This document shows, in pieces, positions 34,742 to 45,758 of a stretch of DNA of 64,000 nt. The notes beneath the pieces are model-generated. The model did not search any database. It saw only the letters and a list, made by a program, of their open reading frames with translations, and was not told the DNA's origin. Position numbers and translations under genes: made by a program. The number at the start of each line of letters is the position of its first letter. The stretch's first letter is position 1. The stretch is from Limonium bicolor. Lineage: Eukaryota > Streptophyta > Magnoliopsida > Caryophyllales > Plumbaginaceae. The stretch lies in the NCBI GenBank assembly GCA_023374045.1, contig CM041782.1:190482925-190546924 (forward strand). The letters run 5' to 3'.

Positions 34742-36091
34742 TCACTGAGGCGGTGGTGGTGGTGGCTGTCCCGCTCCCAACTGGGCAATGAGCATCTGCA
34801 TGAGCTGGTAGTTCTGGGCCTGCTGAGTGGATGCATCTGCCATGAACCTAGCAGCCTCTCGGTGTAAACCATCACTGCGCTCTAAGCGCTCAGCGATGGA
34901 GGTCTGCTCTGCCTGGAGGTGGCCCTGTGTCTGGCGGATCTCATCGATATGTCCCTCCATGCGCACCTGGTGCTGCTGGACCTCCCCTACCTGCTGCTGT
35001 ACAGAACCAAACTGCTGCTCCATACCCCCGAATCTCTGTTCCATCCTCTGCTGCTGCTGGAGAATGGAGTCCATCAGAGTCTGCATCTCAGGTGGGATGC
35101 TCATCACTGGGGCCGTGGGGGGCGCCATGGTAGCAGTGGCCGGTGTGGAGCTAGAGCTCGCAGATGTACCCGTAGATCCTAGGCCCGAGCTGCCCTTCAC
35201 CCAGCTGCCGTCATCTAGGCGTAAGAAGCCCCATCTCCTGAAGGTCGTAAGGGAGATGGGTGTCTCACCCTCCCTCATCGCCATGTCAGTGAAGATGTCC
35301 TCGGGGAGGGTAGAGATAAGAAGATGCTGGATGAAGATAGGAAAGATAGGTGTGATCTTCTTCTTCTTCGTCCACAGATATGTCACCACCTTATGCAGCT
35401 GTCTGAACATGACGTAGGCTAGCGACATCTGCTGGGCTGCTGGATGTGGTGAGGCTATGAGGTAGTCTAGGAGGACACAATCCTCTTTAGAAGCATCATT
35501 CCCAGCCTGAGGCCGGATCTGATGACTGAGGATCTCTGCTAGGGTCCTCTGCTGAAGGGAAGGAAGAATAGCATACGGGAGTACAGTCTTATGCTCCTCA
35601 CCCCGTCGACAAGTAGTACTCCCGACCTCGCTTAACCACCTAGTCTTACTCTCCCTAAGTGCATCCTCTGAAATATCTCTATGTGTGTCCGGGTTATCCG
35701 GGAGAAGTAAAAGCTCAGAAAAAGACTCAGGGGTTACCTCCACCTCGAACTGGCGTACGTAGGAAGTAATGCTGTGTGTCGTGTCTGACGCCACAGCATT
35801 GGCGTAAAACTCGCATACCAGCTCTGGAGAGAACACTCCCTCGCCCATGCGCAATATGCTGGTGGCCCCGAGACTCTTGAAGATAGCTGTAAGCCCGGCC
35901 TCAGCTGCTGCCTCGTTTGTGATGCGCCTCTCGATGACGAAGGCTCCACCCTTATCGAACCAAGCCCTGGTGACAGCTGATCTGAAACCATCCTCTCGTA
36001 GTGGTGTCTGGGCCGGCTTTGACTCGTCGTCAGGGCGTGGGTTCCTCGAAGAGGACCCTCTGCGTGCAGGACCACCTCTAGTGCGAGCCAT
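34742..36091 (-). CDS. Athila ORF2, 449-residue post-pol protein
   Basis: Open from ATG to stop, the only long intact ORF in the window. Residues 1-30 are basic and serine-rich (MARTRGG, SSSRN). Residues about 35-260 resemble the putative plant transposon protein domain, with RAWFDKGGAFVIERRI, then ELVCEFYANAVA and the VRQFEVEVTPESFSELL strand. After a serine, threonine and alanine-rich linker (about 310-345), residues about 350-430 are glutamine-rich and helical (QQQQRMEQRFGGMEQQF), probably a coiled coil. The tail is polyproline. No signal peptide or membrane segment is seen, so an envelope role is not supported. The function of this Athila ORF is unknown. It lies about 1.2 kb after pol, so expression probably needs a separate transcript or splicing. 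Confidence 0.75.
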   Translation of the reverse strand: MARTRGGPARRGSSSRNPRPDDESKPAQTPLREDGFRSAVTRAWFDKGGAFVIERRITNEAAAEAGLTAIFKSLGATSILRMGEGVFSPELVCEFYANAVASDTTHSITSYVRQFEVEVTPESFSELLLLPDNPDTHRDISEDALRESKTRWLSEVGSTTCRRGEEHKTVLPYAILPSLQQRTLAEILSHQIRPQAGNDASKEDCVLLDYLIASPHPAAQQMSLAYVMFRQLHKVVTYLWTKKKKITPIFPIFIQHLLISTLPEDIFTDMAMREGETPISLTTFRRWGFLRLDDGSWVKGSSGLGSTGTSASSSSTPATATMAPPTAPVMSIPPEMQTLMDSILQQQQRMEQRFGGMEQQFGSVQQQVGEVQQHQVRMEGHIDEIRQTQGHLQAEQTSIAERLERSDGLHREAARFMADASTQQAQNYQLMQMLIAQLGAGQPPPPPPQ

Positions 36092-37329
36092 CTATCAGAT
36101 AAAACACAGGCAGTAAGTAAACAGAAGTAACAGCTATACCAAAACCCGAAACCAATCGAGCAGCATGTTCTATTTGAACATATTCTGTCACACAGTTTAT
36201 TTACGGAATCAAGGCATTAAAATAGCCAAACATTGCACACTATAACATTTAAACAGGACAACAATCACCCATAAACAATTGCGCAAAAATTCAGAAAATT
36301 TACACATGTCCGGACCTACGTCTGGGTCACCTTAGCCGGACGCAGTCCGGACGCACGTAAACCCTAGAAAAAAAATTTCGTCGTGAACAGAGCGACGGCA
36401 CCGCAAAATTTTATCCAAAAAATACCCAAATTTCGCACATAAGTCCGTATTTTCACACCGCAGATATCAAATTACAGCAACCTACCAATCCACTTACGAA
36501 TCTACTGCATTTTAGAGTGTAAATCGATTTGTAAATGGTAAAAATCGGAAAACCTGTTTGGGGACGGTTGCTATTTTGAAAACGGGAGAAGGAAGGGAAA
36601 GTGGGCGACTGGGCGGTGCTTATGACTGCGCGGTTGTGCTCCTGATCTCGCCGGCGTCGGAACAGGGGTCGGTGGTCGCCGGTTGTAGTGGTTGTGGTGG
36701 TGGTGATAATGGTGGAAGTTTGAAGTTTTACTGGGCGCGAGTGTTTGTCGGGAGGTAGAGGGTGACCGAAATTAGAAGAAAAGAAAAGACGAAAGAGAAA
36801 AGAGAGTTTAAAATTCGGGGCCGCGCTTTTAGTCTTGTCCGAGTAGAGTCCGGATCCAGACGGGACTTGTTTTTCTGTGACCGGATTTGTGTCCGGCTAA
36901 GTTCAGCCGGACACGTTAAAAAGCTCTTTTTTTTATAATTAAATTAAAAATCACTAATCTAGAATATCTCATTCACAAAAATGAAATATTACCACAAAGA
37001 ACCACACAACAACAAAACACACGAAATGCAGAAATTAAATTGCATGAGTGTTTAAGGACTCCCTGATCCTTGGTGAACTTTGCCATGATTCTTCCTCACA
37101 CTCGAGTTCAGTTTAGCATTAGAGTGAAGTACTTGGAAGATTAAATCTGCAAAACCAGAAGAACTCAAGTGGAACCAGATAAAACCATTAGTTATAAAGT
37201 AAGAGCCATGGCTCTTTCGATTTGCACAATAGTGATTAACACTCTGCTAAATAAGAACAAAAGAGGAAATTAACTAAACCAAGGAAGAGATACAAACCGG
37301 TGGGTTGCCTCCCACCAAGCTGCCCGGAA
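36092..37329 (-). promoter_or_regulatory. Spacer between Athila pol and ORF2 with LTR-like GTCCGG motifs
   Basis: No gene. GTCCGG and CCGGAC inverted motifs lie at 36305-36360 and 36835-36915, similar to the two motif clusters of the Athila LTR (GCCGGACACAAATCCGG here, GCCGGACACAAAGCCGG in the LTR). An 85-base purine-rich strip at 36735-36820 separates them. A promoter for ORF2 is possible but is inference only. Confidence 0.4.
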
Positions 37330-39234
37330 TTAAAGTCTCTGGCTAGACTTGAAATACCATTGCGGGTGTGGCTTCTTGGATACTTTGGGAGGCGGTGCTG
37401 CAATACAGATAGAAGAGATAGAATTTATGGAATTGGAGCTTTCAATCAAGGATATACCTGGTGCTGGAGGCTGAGAAAAGGTATCTCCTAGGTACTTCTT
37501 TAGTCGAGCACCATTTACTTTGAATACTTCTCCTGTCTTATTCTCTAGCTCATAAGCGTCATAAGTAGTGATCCCTACAACTTTGAATGGACCTGCCCAA
37601 TGTGATTTCAACTTGCCAGGAAAGAGGCGCAGCCTGGAATTATAGAGCAACACTAGATCCCCTACTTTGAATTCTCTCTTATGGATCATCTGATCATGGA
37701 TTCTCTTTGTGCGCTCCTTATAAATTCTGGAACTGTCATAGGCTTGCTCTCTGAGTTCCTCTAATTCAGATAGTTGAAATTTTCTTTTCTCTCCAGCAGT
37801 GTGCATATCAAAATTCAGGGCTTTCAATGCCCAGTAAGCTTTGTGCTCTAATTCGACTGGAAGATGGCAAGCTTTTCCATACACAAGTTTAAAAGGAGAC
37901 ATACCTATAGGAGTCTTGAAAGCAGTTTTGTATGCCCACAAAGCATCATCTAGTTTAACTGATCAATCCTTTCTTGATGCATTTACAGTCTTCTGTAGGA
38001 TCCATTTCAGCTCACGATTAGTCACTTCTGCCAGGCCATTAGTTTGGGGATGGTAAGGTAATGCTACCTTGTGGGTCACCCCATACTTACTCATTAGGGA
38101 GTCGAATGCTCGGTTGCAGAAGTGGGAGCCACCATCACTGATAATTGCCTTGGGCACCCCGAATCTGGTGAATATGTGTTTCTTCAGGAATTTCACCACT
38201 GTCTTAGAATCAGCATTGTGGCATGGAATAGCTTCTACCCACTTTGAGACATAATCTACAGCTACCAGGATGTATTGATTTCCATGAGATGAGGGAAAAG
38301 GGCCTGTGAAATCTATGCCCCAGACATCAAAAAGTTCTACCTCAAGAATACCTTTCTGAGGCATCTCATGCTTTCTGGAGATGTTTCCCATCCTCTGACA
38401 GGGGTCACAATGGGAACAGAAATGGTGGACATCTTTATGTAGAGTAGGCCAGTAGAATCCACACTCCAATATCTTTGTAGTTGTTCTTGTATAACCATGA
38501 TGGCCACCTGCTTCTTTAGCATGACAGAATTCGATTACACTCTGGATCTCCTTATCTGGAAGACATCGCCTCATCAAGCCATCAGCACAGATCCTAAACA
38601 GATATGGATCCTCCCAGATATAATGGCGGGTTTCTGACAAGAATTTCTTCCTCTGGTTATAGCTGTAGTCATGCGGAATTAAACCAGTAGCAAGATAATT
38701 AACTAAGTCAGCATACCATGGTTCATCTACTTTTCCAATTTTGAACACCGTCTCATCAGGGAAGAATTCATTGATCGGGATTCCATCATCAGGGATATCA
38801 AGTCTGGATAGGTGATCAGCAACTCCGTTCAGCTTCCCCTTTTTGTCCACAACTTCTAAATTAAATTCTTGGAGAAGTAAGATCCACCTCAGAAGTCTTG
38901 GTTTCGATTCATTCTTCTGAAAAAGATACTTGAGGGCTGAATGATCGGTGTGGACTATCACCTTGCTTCCAAGCAGATATGGTCGAAACTTGTCCAAAGC
39001 AAACACCACAGCTAGCAACTCCTTCTCTGTAGTAGTATAATTTTTCTGTGCGTCAATTAAGGTTTTGCTAGCATAAGTAATTACCCTCAGCATCTTATCT
39101 TTCTTCTGACATAGTGCAGCGCCCACAGCATAGTCGCTTGCATCCGTCATGATCTCAAACGGTTCAGACCAATCTGGTGGGACCACAATTGGTGCTGAGC
39201 AGAGCTTCTCTTTGATAGTCTGAAATGCTGTCAA
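37330..39234 (-). pseudogene. Athila pol: end of RT, RNase H and integrase
   Basis: Two ORFs (39234-37963 and 37941-37330) are in one frame, separated by a TGA at 37963-37965. The N-terminal part has RNase H motifs ([49 protein letters not shown]). Integrase follows with an HHCC module (H-x-GGHHG, then CSHCDPC), the core aspartates in IDFTGP and IISDGG, and the glutamate in [10 protein letters not shown]. The C-terminal domain has [20 protein letters not shown] and GPFKVV. Before the tail, [20 protein letters not shown] is typical of Athila. Apart from the one nonsense codon the frame is clean for over 600 codons, in contrast to the upstream RT and gag. Confidence 0.9.
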
Positions 39235-39299
39235 GCACTCCTCTGTGAACTGAAACTTGATATCCTTCTGTAGCAGATCTGACAGGGGTTTGGCAATTT

Positions 39300-40440
39300 T
39301 TGAGAAGTCCTGAATAAACCTCCTGTAAAATCCTGCATGACCAAGGAAAGATCTTACATCTTTAACTGAAGTTGGTGGGGGGCAGTTTTTCTATTACCTC
39401 TATCTTGGCCTTGTCCACCTGGAGGCCTTCTCTTGACACCTTATGCCCAAGCACAATTCCTTCTTGTACCATGAAATGACACTTCTCCCAATTCAGCACT
39501 AAGTTCGTGTCCTCACAGCAAGCCAAGATCTGGTCTAATTGCTCCAGACAAACATCGAAGCTTTGTCCATAGACAGAGAAGTCGTCCATGAAACTTCAAT
39601 ACTTTTCTCAATAAACTCATTAAAAATCGCCATCATACATCGCTGAAATGTGGCTGGAGCATTGCAGAGACCAAAGGGCATCCTCCTGTAGCAAAAGTAC
39701 CATAAGGACAGGTGAAGGTAGTCTTCTCCTGATCTTCTGGCGCAATGGGAATCTGGAAATAACCACTGTACCCATCAAGGAAGCAGTAGAACTCCTTCCC
39801 AGCTAACCGCTCCAACATTTGATCAATAAACGGTAGTGGGAAATGGTCCTTCCTTGTGGCCTCATTCAAGCGCCGGTAATCGATGCACATCCTCCAACCT
39901 GTGGTTTGCCTCTGGGGTACCAATTCACCTTTCTCATTGGCACTGCAACTATCCCCCCTTTCTTTGGAACAACCTGGACTGGAGACACCCACTGGCTGTC
40001 AGAAATAGGGTAGATAATACCTGCATCAAGAAGCTTTAGTACTCGGCCTTGACCACCTCCTTTAGATTTGGATTCAACCTTCTCTGGGGTTGCTCACTGC
40101 CTTGTAATTCTTCCATATGAATCCGGTGTGTGCAGAAACCCGGATTGATCCCCTTGATGTCAGCAACTGTCCAACCCATGGCACTTTTATGTTTCTTTAG
40201 CACCTCCAGAAGTCTAGATTCCTGCAAAATAGACAAAGATGCAGAGATAATAACAGGCAGGGTGTTACCCTCTGCCAAGAAAACATATTTAAGATGGGAA
40301 GGGAGAGATTTAAGTTCCAGGTAGGAGGCTTCTCTATTGAAGGTATGGGTCTTTGGATGGATCGATCCAACTTTTCTACAGGAGGGAGGAGGAACGAAAG
40401 TATGATTTCCCTTGATTAGCTGCTGGACGACCGAGGCCAT
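39300..40440 (-). pseudogene. Athila reverse transcriptase, frameshifted
   Basis: Three ORFs in three frames carry consecutive RT pieces. 40440-40036 has HKSAMGWTVADIKGINPGFC and PQRRLNPNLKEVVKAEY, the N-terminal region. 39992-39633 has WRMCIDYRRLNEATRKDHFP, FLDGYSGYFQIPI and TTFTCPYGTFA. 39589-39362 begins with MDDF (the YXDD-type catalytic box), then SVYGQSF and LVLNWEKCHFMVQEGIVLGH. At least two frameshifts break it. RT would copy the element RNA into DNA in the cytoplasmic particle. The order and motifs are diagnostic of Athila. Confidence 0.88.
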
Positions 40441-40658
40441 CTCAAGCTGTCTTTGTCATCCTCAATGGATCGACTTATTACCTGCTCTAAAGTATCAGAA
40501 AACTTAAACAAAGAATTAAAAGAATCAATACTCCTATAGGTGTAGTCATCATCAAGATCATAAGAATTATCAATTAAATCAGCAGAGAAAACAGCTTGAG
40601 AAGAAGTGTTTTTGCATCATCTTATTTATATCAAAGCTTAATTCTTCATCATGAAATT

Positions 40659-41613
40659 TCAAGGTAATCTTCCCCTTGTCAACATCAATAACAGTCTTTG
40701 CAGTTCTGAGGAAAGGTCTACCAGAATCAGAGGTACCTCAACATCTTCATCCATGTCAAGGATCACAAAATCAGCGGGGAAGAAAAACTTACCCACACTA
40801 ACAACTACATTTTCAACCATACCTCTTGGTGTGATCGATGATCTATCAGCTAACTGGAGTCTGAAATGAATGGGAACGAGCTCACCCGCATGAAGCTTTT
40901 TAAACATGGTGTATGGCATCAGGTTGATGCTCGCTCCTAGATCGCAGAGACCGTATCCGCAATCCATGTCTCCAATTGAACAGGGGATGATGGGCTGACC
41001 AGGATCACCACGCTTTGGAGGCAGCATCTGTCGGAGAGCTGCTGAACAAGTTTCGGTCAGCTGGATGGTGTCCTTCTCTTTATATTTCCTCTTATTCGAA
41101 ATTAGATCCTTCACAAATTTAGCATAATTGGCATCTGCTTAATCGCATCAATAAGAGGGATATTGATAGTCAGCTTTCTAAAAACATCTAAAAATCTTCC
41201 AAATTGCTCATCGAGCTCTCGCTCTTTGAGACGGTTTGGAAATGGAAGTTCCTTTGCAGATATTTTCCCTTTTTATTTTTAACAGCAGTAGAAAGAGAGG
41301 AAGAAGGAATAGGAGCCTGGGTCTCCTCAGAAACTACCTCAGGAGGGGCAGGATGCCCTGATGGTGCACCGGCGGTATTAGAAAGAGGCTCGGTCTCTTC
41401 ATCAGTACGGCTCCTGCACTTGTCTTTTAAGTTCCTCCCACTTCTCAGGGTAACTGCTGCTGCTTCTTCAGAATCCTCACAGTCTTCGTCTGAGACCGAC
41501 ACTGCCTTCAACTGCTCTTTGGATTGGTTTCTGGTTGGGAAGGCAATGATCCAGAAGGTCTCTGCTATGAGGAATTGAGTCAACTGACTCATTGTTCCTT
41601 GCATCTCCACCAT
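40659..41613 (-). pseudogene. Athila gag-PR linker and aspartic protease
   Basis: The upstream piece (41613-41188) contains AAAVTLRSGRNL, a conserved Athila linker word, then a low-complexity acidic segment. The downstream piece (41114-40659) carries the retropepsin core: CDLGASINLMPYTMFKKL, where D-L-G-A is the active-site motif, and LQLADRSS then GMVENVVVSVGKFFFPADFV. It releases mature proteins from the polyprotein. The two pieces are in different frames, so at least one frameshift lies near 41115-41190. Confidence 0.85.
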
Positions 41614-41704
41614 GGCGTTCTCTAGTTTCTGGTTGATTACCGTTTGCTGTTCTGAGAAGCCATCAGCTTATCCACCATCTCCTTTAGACTGGCATTGTTT
41701 GAGC

Positions 41705-42889
41705 TCAAAGATGGTTGCTGAGCTTGAGGTTGCTGTGGCCGGAATTGATTATATTGAGGCCTGAAAAACCGGGTGGTCCCCCCTGATTCGTCCTCTGAGG
41801 CTGCATTTGATGTGAATTAAGTGCATTGTTAGGATTTCCATACCTCAGATTTTGGTGCTGATTCTGCACCCAGGGTTGCCTGTTGTTGAACTGGCCTATT
41901 ACATTGGCCTCCTCGGTTTGCCTCATCTCGGCTACTGGGCAGTCCTCATAGTCGTGTGCATCCCCACACTGAGAGCAGCAAGCTTCGTTTGTAGAGATTT
42001 TCTTGGCGGATTGCCTGGTGGTTGGCCCCATGGTGAGCTGTTCGAGCATTTTCGCCATGCTTCCCATCGTGGTTCTCATCTGTGCTTGCTCGGAGGCTAG
42101 TTGTTCCATCATCGGGTCTGGAGCTCTGGAAGAACTCTGACCTATCGAGAATACTCGTCCTCCACTGCTGCTCCATTGGCGAAGCTCCTCACAGTAGGAC
42201 TCCATAGATGCCATGAAATCCTCCCCACTTTTGCTAGCAGGTTTCCTCCTAGGGCGGATCTTATCTCGCCTCTGTGTTCGTCTTTTAACCCCTGGAAGAA
42301 TCCCTGAGCTAGTGAAGTGATGTCCTGACCATGGTGAGGGCACTGGCGGAGTAGCTCTTTGAATCGGTCCCACGCCTCACAGACTGTCTCACTACCCTTC
42401 TGTCTGAATGCCATCAGGTCGGCAATCATTTGTCGTGTCCGGGAGATGGGAATGTACTTCTCGTAGAATTTGTCCATCATTGCTCCCAGGTGGTAATGAT
42501 GCCTGGTGGTAGTCTGTGGAACCATTTCGAGGCTTCTCCTGATAAGCTGTGCTGGAACAGGCTCAATCTGGCGTACTCCTCCAATCCTTGAGATAAGCCA
42601 AGAGAGTCCAAGTGCACAAGAAAGCGATGTACATGGTAATGCATCCGATGGGTCTGCACCTGAAAAAGTACCTGCAGGGTGATTTCTAAGCATTGGATTG
42701 GTGAGAAGGTTTTACCTTTTGCCAATCGGCTATAAGTTCTGCAGTTAGATTGGGTAGAACCACTGGCCCTCGTCTTGGTGTGGCTGGTGGTCTGTTTATC
42801 CTTCCCATCGTGTATTGGGCCACTGCACCTGCTCCAATTTGGTCATGATTTCCTGCCATATTGAAGTCAAGCTGCCTTCTTGTTCTCAA
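41705..42889 (-). pseudogene. Athila gag, frameshifted
   Basis: Gag runs through four frame segments. 42889-42686 is the N-terminus (MRTRRQLDFN, later PVVLPNLTAELI). 42725-42477 has EEYARLSLFQHSLSGEASKW and LPPGIITTWEQ. 42693-42142 has FYEKYIPISRTRQMIADLMA and ETVCEAWDRFKELLRQCPHH. 42373-41705 is the C-terminus with a zinc knuckle CSQCGDAHDYEDC and an N/Q-rich tail. These are the conserved words of the gypsy gag domain. Gag forms the virus-like particle. At least three frameshifts are needed to explain the order. Confidence 0.85.
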
Positions 42890-43149
42890 GCTTGGAGGTA
42901 TACTCTTTCGATTTCAGGATCGAAGTCTGTATCCGGGGGACCAGTTGAGCGTGTTCTCGCATCCACTAGGTGCTTATAATCAGCCCGAGAAAGGAACAAA
43001 ATGAGTGAGTTTTAAAGTAATGAAAACAATTGTATAAAATGGCACACAAATAAATTAAAATCAAAATATATTACAAAACAAACAATTATAAACAGTGTTT
43101 GCAATAAAGTAACGAATTAACCAAGGCTAGGGACTAGACAAAAGTCAAG

Positions 43150-43167
43150 TCCCCGGCAACGGCGCCA
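43150..43167 (-). promoter_or_regulatory. Primer-binding site of Athila-type element (tRNA-Asp type)
   Basis: Minus-strand TGGCGCCGTTGCCGGGGA, the standard Athila PBS, three bases after the 5' LTR end. Confidence 0.93.
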
Positions 43168-43170
43168 TTT

Positions 43171-44991
43171 TGCAAACGATATTTGGGTATTAAAACTAGA
43201 AATAATCCTAGAATTCAATAATTCAATAGATCGTCAGGTTGCAAAAATCCCGGTCGAAATAGTATAGTAATTCAATGAAGCGACCGGGGTGTCAATCCAC
43301 GGGACTGATAAGTAAGTCTAGCCTTAGGTAATGGTTAACTCAAAAGGGGTTTTGTTTTGGTTTTGGGTTTCACAAATAATAACAAGAAAGTAAATAGCAG
43401 ATAAATTAAAGTGATAGTTTTGGGAGTGTGAACGGTACTCTAGGTTCAGGGAGTTGTTTCACTAGCTAGGTTCTGCATATTCTACTGCTTAAGTGGAGAC
43501 TTGGATCGGCTTGTAATTCTCAATTATCTATTCTGTATTAAGTTAATTCCAGATAGCTCATCTAGACAGGGCATGTAGTTCTAGTCTAGACCTAGCAAGT
43601 ATATCTAGATGGTTTTATGCACAGAATTACTAGTCTGGTTTTCGGACTAAAGCTCCTAGTGACTAAAGTAATCTATCCGATTGCAATTATCACAGGTAAC
43701 AGGTTAATAGGACCGTCAATGCTAATCACCTTATCTGATCATAACATGATTCGAGGGCTTATAATAAATTCATGACGTTTATTAAAAGCACTTAAAAGCA
43801 TTAACCTGAACAATCCAAATTGTCTCAACAAGCAGCAAAATAATGCAGAGTTTAACTAATTACAACATCCCTTCCCCTAGAGTAAATCCTTTAGCTAGAC
43901 ATAGCGATTATAATAATAAATGAGAGAGAGTTAGAAGAAATCATCTGTTACGAAGATCTTCTTGCTCGCTCCGTCCTTTGTCCTTGCGTGCTGGCTTGAA
44001 GGTTGGTCTGGTGATAATGGAGTGAACTGGGTGAAATGGGGCGAAAGTGGAATTTTGCGATTTTGTGAGGTGTCCGGCTGAAGAGGGTCGGACAGGGGAC
44101 GTGAGATGTCCGGATCTGTCTGGGTCGGACGCGATCCGGACGTGGGTGGAATGAGCGTGTCCGGATCCGGACAAGGGTGGACACGGGTAAATTCTGTAAA
44201 AAGATGCGGAATGGTTTGTGGGTGAGCGCGAGTGATTACGGGGGAATTTTAGCGAGGATGAAGATGAACTGGGCTGAATCGTGAATGAGATGTGCAGAGT
44301 ATGGAGAGGTTTTATGAATGGAGATGGAGTAGTAGAGAGGAGAGGAGACTGTGAAGTCAGGTACGGTTTGGAATGAAGGCAGGAGGTGGTTTATATAGGG
44401 TTAGAAAGGAAAACATAGATTAGTGGAAGTTTGGTAAAGGGTAGCTTGATTGAGGCATTGATTGAGGATGGAGCGTAGTTAATAAATGTTGCAGTGCGCC
44501 GCTCCCTGTTTCCATGCCAACTGTCTGTTAATGCGCTGCTCGATAATTAGCCAAAAGGCTAATTATCAGTGCGTGCATTTTTATTTTTCAATTCTGTGTG
44601 ACGTCCGGATCGTGTCCGGATCCGGACGTGACACAGAGTTTTAGATCTGGAATGCAAACTCTCGGATCTGGAATTTTAGTCACGTTCGGCTCTTGTCCGG
44701 CCAAACAGATCCGGACAAGAGACGTCCGGCTTTGTGTCCGACCAAACTGATCCGGACAAGACCAATTTTTGTCTCTTCTCCTGATTTGTTCCCCGTTTGT
44801 TGTGTTGTACTCCTTATGATGTATAATCTCTATTTCCTGGGTTTTTCCTGTATTTAACATATATAACACATCAGTTCTTATCAAAGCATCAATCTTAGGA
44901 AAAACACATAATAAGTGGGAAACATTGCCCGAATCGTTACAAATTATAAGGTATTTAAACCCTGAAAAGCCTATATGTTTCACACTTATCA
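43171..44991 (-). repeat. 5' LTR of Athila-type element
   Basis: 1821 bp, homologous over its full length to 31337-33188. By eye, most differences are short indels, nearly all as missing bases in this copy (31 bases shorter in total). TATA-like CCCTATATAA at 44391-44400 on the minus strand. Confidence 0.94.
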
Positions 44992-45262
44992 AGGAGTAGG
45001 AAGGATGTTGGGTTTGAGGATTTCAGATTGAATAAGGTGGTGAACTTTGGGTAGATAAGAGCTTATATAGGTTACCTCCTCTTGTAGTAGGTCGCCTTCC
45101 TCCATGTCCCTACACACAAGTTGATCTTCCTCTTCCTTAGACAGGTGAGGGGCGGTGATTCTCTAAAGGTTTCCGTCGGCCGCATGTCAGCCACTTGTGT
45201 TAATGAATCTTCCTTGAGAACAGCCTTCTTCTAAGAACGAAGAGCAGATTTTGGTGCCATTT
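44992..45262 (-). pseudogene. Post-pol ORF of the Sirevirus-like element, 5' portion
   Basis: The minus-strand ATG near 45260 opens MAPKSALRS and then meets a stop. The rest is decayed, basic in character, and leads into the Athila TSD at 44996. On the other side of the Athila (31336 downward) the sequence continues towards the recognisable domain at 31000-29873. Too decayed for a functional statement of its own. Confidence 0.45.
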
Positions 45263-45758
45263 TTTATCTAAGGATTTGCTGGAATTTAATGACTCTTTGA
45301 TCGAGAGTTCTTAGAGTGGCTGTGAGGCAAGGGATTTTTCACACAAGTCTCTCTAGAGTGTTTGTAAGGAAGAAAAGAAGTTGCTTGAGAGCTTGGAGAG
45401 TTTAGAAAGTGAGGGAAGATAGCATGATGAGAGCGATACTCTCATCGCCTTTTTATAGATATCGATTAATGGTCGGCAACCGCTCCTCGATTGCTCGCTG
45501 ACATGTCCCAATAGTACTATTCATAATGGGCAGCGGTCATGACGGTTTGTCATCAATCCGTTGAGTTTTTCCCGTTTTTTTCCGTTGCACTCTCTCTAAT
45601 ATATCCTTATTTTTATGGAAATGCTGACATATCTGTTTCAAGTAGTCGTTTGACATGTTTTCCATATATTCAATTGTACGTTGACTACCGAATGACTAAG
45701 TTAGGGTGTTGCTCAAGTGTCGGTGACCGATCATGGGAATCAAAAGATAGCCTAATCA
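45263..45758 (-). other. Spacer between Sirevirus-like pol and the post-pol ORF
   Basis: About 500 bases without a minus-strand ORF. The plus-strand ORF at 45539-45817 has no domain and overlaps the pol end, so it is treated as a shadow. Confidence 0.45.

Larger units (their letters stand above)
31337..44991 (-). mobile_element. Complete Athila-type Ty3/gypsy retrotransposon (13.66 kb)
   Basis: Two LTRs (31337-33188 and 43171-44991) are flanked by the perfect 5-bp TSD AGGAG (31332-31336 and 44992-44996). In minus-strand order it has a tRNA-Asp-type PBS, gag, PR, RT, RH and IN, a second ORF after pol, and a PPT. The gag-PR-RT part carries many frameshifts and the IN part one nonsense codon, while ORF2 is open. 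It is inserted in the post-pol ORF of the Sirevirus-like element. Confidence 0.95.

Noticed and set aside
34827..35417. 196-codon plus-strand ORF opposite Athila ORF2
   Set aside because: Antisense shadow of the conserved minus-strand gene; cysteine and serine-rich as expected from the reverse of its codons.
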